Assembly: GCF_022829585.1 (NCBI RefSeq)
Contig: NZ_JAKSYC010000092.1
Location: forward strand, 1 to 32,777
Direction of reading: 5' to 3'
DNA length: 32,777 nt
Source of the DNA: Methylobacterium sp. J-026
GTDB taxonomy: Bacteria; Pseudomonadota; Alphaproteobacteria; Rhizobiales; Beijerinckiaceae
Made by a program: the position numbers and the translations under genes. Under the pieces are notes generated by a model. That model was not told the origin of the DNA. It did not search any database and was given only the letters and a program-made list of their open reading frames with translations. This document shows positions 1 through 7,460 of this stretch, in pieces; position 1 is the first letter of the stretch; every line of letters begins with the position of its first letter.

Positions 1-401
1 ATCGCCTTGGCCAGGGCGGAGCGCTGCTCGGCGTAGCTCGGGGCGACCATGGGGTAATCGGCCGGCAGGCCGTAGCGGTCGCGGTAGCCGCGCGGGTCGA
101 GCCCGTGGCTGGTCAGGTGGCGCTTGAGCGTCTTGTAGGTCCTACCGTCGAGGAAGCTGACGATCCCGTCGGACCGGACCGACTTGCGGATCTGGGCCGC
201 GTTGGGCCGGTCGATCTTGATCTCGGAGGCGACTGCAACGGTGGCGCCACCGGAAACCAGATGAGATATCGCCCCGTGCACGCTGTGGATCAGCTTGGGA
301 AGCTCAGCCACCGGCACCGGATTGTGCGAAATGTACGCCGCAACAATCCCGCCGGTCAGCTCGGTCAAATCTGGGGCGTATTCAAATTTTGTCTCTGTCA
401 C
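1..401 (-). CDS. MucR/Ros-family transcriptional regulator (3' end beyond window)
   Basis: The visible 133 residues match the MucR/Ros family, single prokaryotic zinc-finger regulators of surface polysaccharide, motility and symbiosis genes in alphaproteobacteria. The N-terminal part has the family's DLTELT...IVAAYIS...VPVAELP helices. The finger helix TLKRHLTSHG is followed by GYRDRYGLPADYPMVAPSYA, the family's C-terminal signature. The usual CxxC zinc ligands are replaced by Ser82 and Asp85, while His95 and His99 keep the Cx2Cx9Hx3H spacing, so zinc binding may be altered or lost, as known for some Mesorhizobium MucR/Ros homologues. I chose a GTG start because AGGAA lies about 6 bases upstream and the product then starts with the family-like V-T-E-T-K-F-E-Y. 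The gene runs off the window's left edge, so the C-terminus is unseen. Its targets cannot be inferred from this window. Confidence 0.88.
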   Translation of the reverse strand, partial: MTETKFEYAPDLTELTGGIVAAYISHNPVPVAELPKLIHSVHGAISHLVSGGATVAVASEIKIDRPNAAQIRKSVRSDGIVSFLDGRTYKTLKRHLTSHGLDPRGYRDRYGLPADYPMVAPSYAEQRSALAKA

Positions 402-628
402 TTTATTCCTGCCTTGATCCTGAAATCCGCTCGAATCCGCCGAGCGTCACGCGTACATCAGGATCACGGTGGTGAAATCAAGATGATCGGAGAGACGATG
501 TCGTCTGCGTGGACGACAATGCTTGACCTGCGGTATCCGGGCGACCGGTATCGGCACGGGTTCCGTCCGGCTCCCTGATCCTGCCGGACGGCGTGGCGTC
601 GCGGGCGGCGCCTCGGATGATCGGCCGC

Positions 629-880
629 TCAGGGCCGCGACGTCGCCCGGTTCCGCTCGTGACGCCAGAGCGCGACGGCCACGCGCCGCGCCTCATAGGT
701 CCGCCGCAGCGATGTCCCGAGGCCGCCCTGACCCTCCGGAGCGTAGCCGTAGTGCAGCACCCCGTCCGGCCCGTAGTTCCGGCGCATCTCGGCGCGCCAG
801 AGACTATCCGCCGCCGCGAGAGCCGACTCGGTCAGGGCGAGGCGGGCGGGGTCGCGCAGGGGTGATGGTTCGGCGTTCAT
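629..880 (-). CDS. Small hypothetical protein, 83 aa
   Basis: I do not recognise a family. The product is a soluble-looking, Arg/Ala-rich protein with a central WRAEMRRNYGPDGVLHYGYAPEG segment (read here in two pieces around NYGPDG) and a basic C-terminus. There is no signal peptide or membrane segment. The ATG at 880 was preferred to the upstream GTG at 919 because the first 13 codons of the longer version look like leader. It lies between a MucR-like regulator and a chemoreceptor with gaps of about 100-230 bases on each side, so it is probably monocistronic. The reading frame shows normal third-position GC bias for this genome, which is the main reason for calling it. Confidence 0.5.
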   Translation of the reverse strand: MNAEPSPLRDPARLALTESALAAADSLWRAEMRRNYGPDGVLHYGYAPEGQGGLGTSLRRTYEARRVAVALWRHERNRATSRP

Positions 881-976
881 CCGCGTCAACGCGTCAATCG
901 GACATAGGGTCCGTCCCAACGCCCCCCCGCCGCCGGACGGACGATGGGAAGCGTCCTCCTGATGCCGTCGTCGTCC

Positions 977-2665
977 TTACGCCGCACGCACGGTGGCGAG
1001 GAAGCGCTCGACCTCGGCCGCGAGGTGCTCGGACTGGCGCGACAGTTCCGAGGCCGCCCCGAGCACCTGGCTGGCCGCCGCCCCGGTCTCCTCGGCCGCC
1101 CCCGCCACACCCGCGATGTTGCTGGTGACCTCGCCGGTCCCCATCGCGGCCTGGCCGACGTTGCGGACGATCTCCTGCGTCGCGGCACCCTGCTCCTCGA
1201 CGGCGGCCGCGATCGAGGAGGCCACGGTGCTGATCTCGCGGATCCGCCCGGTGATGCCGCCGATCGATGTGACGGCCTGGCCGGTCGAGGCCTGGATTAG
1301 GGTGATCTGCGCCGAGATCTCGCTCGTCGCCTTCGCGGTCTGCTCGGCCAGTGCCTTCACCTCGGCGGCGACCACCGCGAACCCCTTGCCCGCCTCGCCG
1401 GCCCGCGCCGCTTCGATGGTCGCGTTGAGCGCCAGAAGATTGGTCTGCCCGGCGATGGTCGAGATCAGCCCGACCACGTCGCCGATGCGCGCGACCGCGG
1501 CGCTCAGCTCCTGCACCAGGGCGCCGGTGTGATCCGCCTCGCGCACGGCACGCTGCGCCAGTTCGGCGGAGCCCGCGACCTGCCGGCTGATCTCCTGCAC
1601 CGACGAGCCCAGCTCCTCGGCGGCCGCGGCCACGGTGTTGACGTTGGAGGCGGCCTCCTCGGCCGCCGCCGCGACCGTCGTCGACTGGCTGGCGGTCTCG
1701 GTCGCCGTGGCCGTCATCGTCTGGGCGGTGGCCTGCAGCTCGGTCGAGGACGACGACACCATGCCGATGATACCGCCGACCGCCTGCTCGAAGCCGTCGG
1801 CCATCTGGCGCATCCCGGCCTTGCGCTGCGCTTCGGCGTCGAGGCGGGCCTGTGCGGTCTCAGCCTCCAGCGCCGTCATGCGGATCAGGCCCTCCTTGAA
1901 CACCTGGACGGCGTCCGCGATCGCGCCGATCTCGGTCTTCTGGCCCCGATGCGGGATCTCGACCGCCAGATCGCCGGCGATCAGCGCCTGCATCGGCCGC
2001 ACCACGGAGGCGATGCCCCGCGTCACGCCGCGGACGATCACGAGTGCGGCGATGGCGGACAGGGCGAGGCCGAGGATCATGGCGGCCAGACCCCAGGCCC
2101 GCGTGGTCTCGAACGTGGCCTTGCTTTGGTTCTGCGCCTGCGCAGCCCCCTCGTTGTTCATGAGCGCCAGCCTGTCGAGGGCGACCGAAGCCGCGCGACG
2201 CGGGACGATGCCCCGGGTCTCGTAGAGGGCGAACGCCTCGGCCTTCTGCCCCTTGCGCGACAGGTCGAGAACCGCGTCGCGAATGGTCTCGAAGCCGCGG
2301 TACTGCTGTGCGAATGTCTCGTAGACCGCGCGCTCTTCGGGCGAGCTGATCAACGTCTCATAGAGGGCTCTCTTCTCGCGCAGCTGCTGCCCGAAGCGCC
2401 CGAAATCCTTCTCGATCCCCGCGAGCAGCGTCGGATCCGTCGCCTGGGTGTGGCGGAGCATCAGGGCGGAGCTGCGCGCGGTCAACGTGTCGATCTCGCC
2501 GAGCACGCGAATGCTCGGCAGCCAGTTCGTCTCGACCTCGACGATCTGGTCACGCATCGTCTGCATGCCGGTGAGCCCCAACAGGCCGACCCCGACGAGA
2601 AGCAGGGACAGGATGGAGAAGGCCAGGATCAGCGTGTTGCGGATCGACAGGGGGTGAAGCGACAC
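977..2665 (-). CDS. Methyl-accepting chemotaxis protein (4HB-HAMP-MA)
   Basis: This is a 562-residue inner-membrane chemoreceptor. An N-terminal membrane helix (about residues 12-34) is followed by a helical periplasmic sensor of roughly 155 residues that resembles the four-helix-bundle MCP domain. A second membrane helix lies at about 190-212, then a HAMP linker and a long cytoplasmic signalling coiled coil. The signalling tip contains the conserved [20 protein letters not shown] hairpin and the [20 protein letters not shown] stretch that contacts CheA and CheW. The start is GTG, supported by GAGG about 6 bases upstream. The protein probably relays a periplasmic ligand to the flagellar motor; the ligand cannot be deduced. 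No che genes lie nearby, so it depends on a cluster elsewhere. Its signalling half is very similar to that of the second receptor in this window. Confidence 0.95.
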   Translation of the reverse strand: MSLHPLSIRNTLILAFSILSLLLVGVGLLGLTGMQTMRDQIVEVETNWLPSIRVLGEIDTLTARSSALMLRHTQATDPTLLAGIEKDFGRFGQQLREKRALYETLISSPEERAVYETFAQQYRGFETIRDAVLDLSRKGQKAEAFALYETRGIVPRRAASVALDRLALMNNEGAAQAQNQSKATFETTRAWGLAAMILGLALSAIAALVIVRGVTRGIASVVRPMQALIAGDLAVEIPHRGQKTEIGAIADAVQVFKEGLIRMTALEAETAQARLDAEAQRKAGMRQMADGFEQAVGGIIGMVSSSSTELQATAQTMTATATETASQSTTVAAAAEEAASNVNTVAAAAEELGSSVQEISRQVAGSAELAQRAVREADHTGALVQELSAAVARIGDVVGLISTIAGQTNLLALNATIEAARAGEAGKGFAVVAAEVKALAEQTAKATSEISAQITLIQASTGQAVTSIGGITGRIREISTVASSIAAAVEEQGAATQEIVRNVGQAAMGTGEVTSNIAGVAGAAEETGAAASQVLGAASELSRQSEHLAAEVERFLATVRAA

Positions 2666-2936
2666 GGCGTACCTCGATCGGCAGCCATCGAGCCGGGAAT
2701 GCCTGAAGCTACCGGGGTCAAACCTGATCCGGAAAGGTTAATATGGCTCAAAACTTCGATGCAGACGCGGATATATAAATCGGTTTCGCGCGTAGCCCGG
2801 TTTGCGACCGTCTCCCGCCCGGGCGCCCGATGCCAAGCCGGCGCAGCCCGGATCACGGCCGCCCAGGCCGCGCGGTTACGCGGGCCTGGTCGCGGGCATC
2901 ACACTGCCGCCGCGTTCGACGCGCTTCCTGTCACCG

Positions 2937-3128
2937 ATGGCGGTGGCGGGCCGCCGTATTCATGTCGCCGCGGAGTGCCTCGCCTTGCTCAATACCGGAT
3001 TGGCCGTCCTGACCGTCGTCGCCGTACTGGCGGTTCGTGCGGTCCTGAAGCTGCTGCTCCTGCCGTTCCGGATCCTGCGCGGCCTGTTCCGGCGCGGCGC
3101 CCGGCCGGCCCGGGCGACGGCGCACTGA
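2937..3128 (+). CDS. Possible small membrane protein, 63 aa
   Basis: A short frame encodes one strongly hydrophobic helix (about residues 15-45, ending LAVRAVLKLLLLPF) followed by an Arg-rich tail. This is the layout expected of a small inner-membrane protein with its C-terminus in the cytoplasm. No family is recognised. The frame opens further upstream, but that part is Pro/Arg-rich and looks non-coding, so the internal ATG is preferred. A clear Shine-Dalgarno sequence is not visible. It lies between the divergent chemoreceptor and a convergent secreted protein. High-GC DNA often produces such frames by chance, so the call is weak. Confidence 0.3.
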   Translation: MAVAGRRIHVAAECLALLNTGLAVLTVVAVLAVRAVLKLLLLPFRILRGLFRRGARPARATAH

Positions 3129-3239
3129 AGGGACTTTTGCCACGGGCTGTCGGACCCCGTCGTGTATCGGCGCGCCCCCGGGGCGGATCTGGCCGGGGTC
3201 GCGTGGGGAGCGGCCCGGGATGCCCCGAGCCGCGCGACC

Positions 3240-3701
3240 TCACCCTTTGAGCTGCCTGTTGCACGCCGAGTAGTAGCCACCGCCCTTCTGGATCCACTTG
3301 GCATCGCCCAGCGTGCCCGCGGCCTTGGCCGCGTTGTAGCTGTCCAGGCAGGTGTGCATCCGGGCCTTGCCGGCCGACTCCTTGGCGTATTTGGGGTCGA
3401 TCGCGCGGGGATAGGCCGCCGATCCGAGGGACGGCGGCGGAGCGCCCGCGCTCGATGACGGCGCCGGAGCCGCGGTCTTCGTGGGGGCCGGCGCGACCGG
3501 ATTCGGTACGGAGGTGCTGGCGGCATCCGGGGCCGTTCCGCACGCGGCCTTGCGGAAGTCGTTCCACGTCTGCCCGTTGAGCGTGCCGGCCTTCTTGGCC
3601 GCTTGATACTTCACCGAGCAGTCCTTGGCGGTGAGCGCAGCCGCGGGAGTGGCGGCGGCCCCGAGGGCCAGGACGGTGATCAGCAGGATGGGCCGGATCA
3701 T
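3240..3701 (-). CDS. Secreted protein with duplicated Cys motif, 153 aa
   Basis: A signal peptide (MIRPILLITVLALGAAA, cleavage near the following PAAA-L) precedes two related Cys-containing repeats joined by a Pro/Ala/Ser-rich linker of about 45 residues. The first repeat reads CSVKYQAAKKAGTLNGQTWN and ends in a Cys; the second reads CLDSYNAAKAAGTL, then W, then a Cys. Each repeat has a Cys, a K/A-rich helix with AGTL, a Trp, and a closing Cys, which suggests one disulfide-held helical hairpin per repeat. The product should be periplasmic or extracellular. The family is not recognised. The start at 3701 is favoured over a codon 39 bases upstream because it begins the signal peptide directly and has GGAG at a reasonable distance. 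Confidence 0.72.
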   Translation of the reverse strand: MIRPILLITVLALGAAATPAAALTAKDCSVKYQAAKKAGTLNGQTWNDFRKAACGTAPDAASTSVPNPVAPAPTKTAAPAPSSSAGAPPPSLGSAAYPRAIDPKYAKESAGKARMHTCLDSYNAAKAAGTLGDAKWIQKGGGYYSACNRQLKG

Positions 3702-3743
3702 GATTGGGGCTCCAGAGCGATGCGTGAAGCTGCGGGGCACGGC

Positions 3744-4247
3744 TCAGCCATCCAGGCCCAGACCGTGGATCAACGTGCGGATCGGGTTGAATCCTTCGAC
3801 AGACCTGGCGGGTCGAGCATGTGCTGCCATCCGCCGGTCTTTGGCAGTATTGGCAGGAAGTCTTTGCGTCAAAGCGACTTGGTAGACTTTGAATCGGCGC
3901 TGCGCGATCCTGCGCCGCCGCGTCGCTTCGATGCCCGACAGCCGCCCCGGGGTCGCCGGATCGCTCAAGGCCGCGCGGCGCGACGCGAGGGACGCGGTTC
4001 CAGGCGACGCTATCTCCGCCGCCTGGGCCACGGGAACGACCGCGTTGGACAAGGCGCTGAGGGCGTCCGCACGGGCCGGCGGGCTGGTCCACGCGACCGA
4101 TCGCACGGGCGCCTCCGCCCGCGAGACCGACGCCTGCACGCCCCGCGGAAGGTCCTCGTAATTACCCGGATGGAGGATGTGCGCCGCGGCCACGAGACCA
4201 AAAGCAGCAACTCCAGCAATCGCCAGCGTGGACCTATAGTGTTCCAT
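3744..4247 (-). CDS. Hypothetical single-pass membrane protein, 167 aa
   Basis: The N-terminus (residues about 6-25, STLAIAGVAAFGLVAAAHIL) is a single hydrophobic helix that could be a membrane anchor or an uncleaved signal. The rest is a low-complexity Ala/Arg/Ser-rich region with a basic C-terminal third (RRRRIAQRRFKVYQ) and ends in IRTLIHGLGLDG. No domain is recognised. I chose the ATG that places the hydrophobic helix at the N-terminus over an upstream start 87 bases earlier; no strong Shine-Dalgarno is visible. It lies 43 bases upstream of the secreted Cys-repeat protein on the same strand, so the two may be co-transcribed. Confidence 0.5.
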   Translation of the reverse strand: MEHYRSTLAIAGVAAFGLVAAAHILHPGNYEDLPRGVQASVSRAEAPVRSVAWTSPPARADALSALSNAVVPVAQAAEIASPGTASLASRRAALSDPATPGRLSGIEATRRRRIAQRRFKVYQVALTQRLPANTAKDRRMAAHARPARSVEGFNPIRTLIHGLGLDG

Positions 4248-4505
4248 CGCCGAGGAACGAACGGCTGAGCTTATGGTTCCAGTTTGAACACTGCTACAGG
4301 CCAACACTTGCCGGGGATGCAGGGCGGCCGCCACGCCGACCGCCCGGACGGCGCGGCCGGTCGGCCGACGCGCCCTGGGTTCACCGGGCTTCGCGCGCCC
4401 TTGCGGTCAGGCCGAGGTCGCGATTGCCAGGGCTCGGTCCAGGACACGCTGACGGTGCAGGGCGGTCCCGGGAGGAGGGCGGTCGCCCTGCGATCGGGCC
4501 CGGTC

Positions 4506-4895
4506 CTAGCAGCCGATGCAGATGTCGCGCACGACATGCGTGTGGCGCCGGCCGGTCCGTTGGTTCGGCAGTCGGCCTTCGGCCTCCGCGAACCCACTTC
4601 CGGGCCCCCGGAACCGCCTGCGGCCGGGCCCCGCCGTCGGCGCCTGCGCGTCCATCGATGGCGGTCGCGCACCGCCGGAGGGCGGCTCGGGAACGGGCGC
4701 CGGCGGGGCATTCGCCATCCCGGATTCGGGCGGATCCACCGCCATGCCGAGAACGGGCGGTGCCGTGGCCATGCCCTGCGCCAGGCCGGGCTGCGGCGCC
4801 GGGAGCAGGCATGCCAGAACGGACCAGCACACGGCCCGACGCGCTGCGGGCGGCCGGCTCGTACCGCGCCGCTCCGGAGTGAGGATCGGTCTCAT
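4506..4895 (-). CDS. Possible exported Pro/Gly-rich hypothetical protein
   Basis: The product is 129 residues. A basic N-terminal stretch is followed by a short hydrophobic segment (VCWSVLACLLPAP) and a possible cleavage site after LAQG. The rest is a low-complexity region with repeats of the type MA-x-x-PP, and the protein ends DICIGC. There is no recognised domain. The signal-like N-terminus and the Cys-x-x-Cys end are the only points in favour of a real gene. Low-complexity frames are common at this GC content, and another frame on the opposite strand is also open here. Confidence 0.3.
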   Translation of the reverse strand: MRPILTPERRGTSRPPAARRAVCWSVLACLLPAPQPGLAQGMATAPPVLGMAVDPPESGMANAPPAPVPEPPSGGARPPSMDAQAPTAGPGRRRFRGPGSGFAEAEGRLPNQRTGRRHTHVVRDICIGC

Positions 4896-5104
4896 GGACG
4901 CGATGTCGACCGCCCGCGTTGCTGACGGATGTCGGGCGGCCCGGCGCGGCCGGCAGGCCGCCTCCGGTCTCCGCCCGCGGAGCCCCTCGCATTACCGTCC
5001 CGGGCGACCGTAACCGCCCGTGTCGGCCTCATGGTGCCCGACAGCGCGGTCCGCCGCAGCCCTTGCCCTGCGCCGGAGGGCCGCTCAGCGGGAGCAGGGT
5101 CGCG

Positions 5105-5368
5105 TCAATGAAAGCCCTGGGTCAGGCTCTCGAAGGACAGGGCAGTCACCGTGACCATGAAGGGGCAGTCCGTTTCGGGCGGACCGGCCTCGCGCAGGGG
5201 GCGGGCCGAGACACCGGCCTGGGGCCCACGGGTCCGGCGCACCAAGCGCTGAACCGCGAGACCGAGCGTGTCCTCATAGGTCGCCCCGCCCGCATCACCT
5301 GCGGGCGCATCGGCACACAGCTTGGCGAACGCGGCGCGGACATCGAGATCGAGATCGAGATCGGGCAT
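5105..5368 (-). CDS. Hypothetical protein, 87 aa
   Basis: A small soluble protein begins with M-P followed by three Asp-Leu pairs, encoded by about three and a half copies of the hexamer GAGATC near the start codon, and ends in FESLTQGFH. No family is recognised. The start is supported by a GAGGGG Shine-Dalgarno about 8 bases upstream. The middle (YEDTLGLAVQRLVRRT) is predicted helical. Its function cannot be inferred; the small membrane-protein gene upstream is on the same strand about 115 bases away. Confidence 0.5.
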   Translation of the reverse strand: MPDLDLDLDVRAAFAKLCADAPAGDAGGATYEDTLGLAVQRLVRRTRGPQAGVSARPLREAGPPETDCPFMVTVTALSFESLTQGFH

Positions 5369-5482
5369 GGGCTTACCCCTCAGACGGACAGAGGGGCAGG
5401 GGACCGCGAAGTGGTTAACGAAAGGTTACGGCGCGGCGCGGGAACCCCGATGCAGGCACGCGTCCGCGCTTGCCGGCGGGCG

Positions 5483-5728
5483 CTACTTGCTCGGCCGTCT
5501 GAGCCAGTAAGGCCCGTAGGCGAGGCAGACGGCCTGGGCGAGGTAAGCGCCCTGAAAGACGCTGTTCATCTCGAAGCAGCGCCGGAGCACCTTCAAGAAG
5601 GGCCGGGCATGGACCGCACCCTCGATCCCGACCGCGACGGCGAGGATGATCGCGATGGCGGCGACACTGAACCAGTTCAGCCAGCGTCCGGCGACCAGGC
5701 CGATGGCCGCGATCAAGACGAAAACCAT
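5483..5728 (-). CDS. Small two-helix membrane protein, 81 aa
   Basis: The first 37 residues form one or two closely spaced hydrophobic helices (MVFVLIAAIGLVAG, then FSVAAIAIILAVAVG). A more polar segment with a short amphipathic FQGAYLAQAVCLAYGPYWL follows, and the protein ends in basic residues. This is a typical small inner-membrane protein of unknown role. A G-rich run directly upstream of the ATG can serve as ribosome-binding site. No partner is apparent from neighbours. Confidence 0.58.
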   Translation of the reverse strand: MVFVLIAAIGLVAGRWLNWFSVAAIAIILAVAVGIEGAVHARPFLKVLRRCFEMNSVFQGAYLAQAVCLAYGPYWLRRPSK

Positions 5729-5859
5729 ATCCCCCCCCTTCGCCGGTTCTAATTTGTTGCCAGCTTGTTACTTACGCAGTCAAAATGAGGCGGGAAAGAG
5801 GCCCGTGAGCCGTGCGAAGGTCGTGCGCGCCATCGCGTCCGGGTTCGACGACCGGGGGT

Positions 5860-6138
5860 TCAACTCAGCACCAGCAGAAATACCAGATACGAGAGCGATG
5901 TCGCCAGCAGCGAACTCAGCAAGATCGCACTGACGCGAACGGAAAGCGCAGTCGCAGGGGTCAATGCTTCGTACCAACGACGCAGGCCGCCCAAGAGAAC
6001 AGAACGACGGTGATATTTCCGGGGATCTTCGACGAACATTGCAAAACAGGGACCGAGATTTTGAGCGGGGCGGTCTGCTCGGTTCGACAGCCGTGCCTCA
6101 ATCGAGGTCAGAACCTGACGCTTCGATGAATGCGACAA
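5860..6138 (-). CDS. Possible small membrane-anchored protein
   Basis: A 92-codon frame from a TTG start encodes a basic N-terminal part and a C-terminal hydrophobic helix (SAILLSSLLATSLSYLVFLL) that ends the protein, as in a tail-anchored protein. No family is recognised and no good Shine-Dalgarno is visible. An overlapping frame on the same strand (5780-5977) is also open, so which one is translated, if either, is uncertain. Base composition here is less GC-rich than in neighbouring genes. Confidence 0.28.
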   Translation of the reverse strand: MSHSSKRQVLTSIEARLSNRADRPAQNLGPCFAMFVEDPRKYHRRSVLLGGLRRWYEALTPATALSVRVSAILLSSLLATSLSYLVFLLVLS

Positions 6139-6229
6139 TCGTCACATCAGAACGCGACCGATCTCGGAGGGCCCGCCGCCCCCGGATCGGCCGGCGGGCC
6201 GCCACCGCGCCGTCGTGGGTCCGCGAAGC

Positions 6230-7048
6230 TCAATCGCCGTGCCTGTGCAGGACGTCCTTCAGCGCCGCGGCGAGCCGGCCTTCGAAGAGAAGCGCCGATC
6301 CGTAGTGGGACTCGGGGTCGAACGCACGCTTGGCATTCATCACCGACGACGCACTCTGCAGCGCGATCAGGCGGCCCGCTGCATCGAACAGGCCCGACCC
6401 GGATCCCCCGTAGCCGTCGTTGCAATCGTGGCGGGCCCGGCGGATGTCGTCCTCGCTCGGCGGATCGATCCGCCGGATGGTGCAACCTTCGAGGCTGCTC
6501 GGGCCTCGATAATTCTCGTGTCCGGCCGGCGACACCATGGTCACGCGCACGGACACGTCCCCGGTCGGCAGGCCGGACGGTTCCGGCAGGGGCTGCGGCA
6601 CGGCGTCCGCCGGACTGGCCAGCCGCAGGATGGCCCAATCGTCCGTGATGTGCAGGGCACGGGAATCCGGGGCGGTCCCGAGCAGGAGGCTGTCGGGGGC
6701 GAAGGCGTAGTTGCGCCCCCCGATCTGGAAATAGCATTCCGAGACCGCCCGCGTCGGCTCGAGGCGCCGGTCGCGGAAGTTGTGGGCGTTGAGGACGACC
6801 ACGGATGGATCGGCCACCAGCCACGCGGCCGCGGCTTTCTGGGGAACCCCGTCCGGTCGGCGGCACCAGAGTACGCCTGCGCCCCTGTAGCGGTCGAGAT
6901 CGGCGCCGGTCAGGTCCCGCCGGCCATCCTGCGGATAGAGCGCCGCCCAGCGGGCGTCGGCGAGGGCCGACGGCGCGAGGCCAAGCGCCAAGGCGAGGGG
7001 GATCGGAAGGTGCCGGATGCCCCGCAGCCACGCTCGCACGCGTCCCAT
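6230..7048 (-). CDS. Exported trypsin-like serine protease
   Basis: This 272-residue protein starts with a signal peptide (hydrophobic LPIPLALALGLAPSALA, cleavage near residue 30) and continues as a chymotrypsin-fold peptidase. The catalytic triad can be read as His89 in VVVLNAHNF, Asp137 in TDDWAILRL and Ser216 in the GGSGSGLFD nucleophile loop. Cysteines near residues 61, 105, 189 and 209 could form disulfides, which fits a periplasmic or secreted enzyme. The length fits a single peptidase domain with no PDZ domain, so it is not DegP/HtrA-like. The start codon lies inside an 11-base tandem repeat that places further ATGs upstream in other frames; this one gives the signal peptide in frame. 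It is divergent from mxaF, but nothing links it to methanol oxidation. Confidence 0.85.
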   Translation of the reverse strand: MGRVRAWLRGIRHLPIPLALALGLAPSALADARWAALYPQDGRRDLTGADLDRYRGAGVLWCRRPDGVPQKAAAAWLVADPSVVVLNAHNFRDRRLEPTRAVSECYFQIGGRNYAFAPDSLLLGTAPDSRALHITDDWAILRLASPADAVPQPLPEPSGLPTGDVSVRVTMVSPAGHENYRGPSSLEGCTIRRIDPPSEDDIRRARHDCNDGYGGSGSGLFDAAGRLIALQSASSVMNAKRAFDPESHYGSALLFEGRLAAALKDVLHRHGD

Positions 7049-7074
7049 CCCGCCCCCATCCCGCCCCCATCCCG
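7046..7074. repeat. 11-bp tandem repeat over the protease start codon
   Basis: CATCCCGCCCC is repeated about 2.6 times. On the minus strand each copy carries an ATG preceded by a G-rich stretch, so three ATGs lie 11 bases apart and in three different frames. Only the innermost is in frame with the protease. Confidence 0.7.
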
Positions 7075-7460
7075 GTCACGGCTCGCGGACACCGTGTTTC
7101 GACGCGCCCCCTGCCGCCGAACCGGCGTCCATTTCGGCGGGGAGCGCCCTCGCTGATGTCCACCATGAGTGAGCGCCGCGGGTCGCCCCGTCAAGCACAG
7201 CGCGCAGGTTCCACACGATCCATGGCCGATTGCCGAAACGTCCCGCAAACAAATAACCGACATCCCGGAGACATACCGCAAAAAATTTCTGTAAAACCGG
7301 TGAGCGATGCCGGTCGTAATAAGCCTTTTTTAAGAAGCTTTGAATGTCAAGCTCTTGCATCAGGCGAACGCTCATCGGGATAGACTTGGCGTTTATCTCG
7401 CGTCGCACAATCACCTGCCGCGAGGCCAGAAGGCGCGGCGGCCCGGCGAGGAGATGCACA
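7049..7460. promoter_or_regulatory. Divergent intergenic region and mxaF leader
   Basis: About 410 bases separate the divergent protease start from the mxaF start. No convincing gene is seen. A lower-GC patch at roughly 7240-7350 (runs such as AAAAAATTT and CTTTTTTAAG) is the likely place for the mxaF promoter, since mxaF is preceded by a long leader in related methylotrophs. I could not match the published AAGACA/TAGAAA-type mxaF promoter with confidence. The mxaF ribosome-binding site is GAGGAG, about 8 bases before the ATG. A small divergent mxaW gene, present here in Methylorubrum extorquens, is not recognisable. Confidence 0.4.

Noticed and set aside
105..578. Plus-strand open frame of 157 codons
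   Set aside because: It is opposite the clear MucR-like gene and its product resembles nothing; its composition is that of an antisense shadow.
1529..3250. Plus-strand open frame of 573 codons
   Set aside because: It is antisense to the first chemoreceptor, rich in Arg/Gly/Asp/His as expected for a complement of Ala/Glu-rich coding DNA, and has no domain.
5340..5366. GAGATC hexamer repeat, possible slippage tract
   Set aside because: Only about three and a half copies, in frame, and it keeps the coding phase; too short to call a contingency locus.
4919..5752. Plus-strand open frame of 277 codons
   Set aside because: No domain, low-complexity composition, and it overlaps two better small genes on the minus strand.
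7300..7400. Consensus mxaF promoter
   Set aside because: Several partial matches exist in the AT-rich leader but none has both boxes with proper spacing, so no site is claimed.
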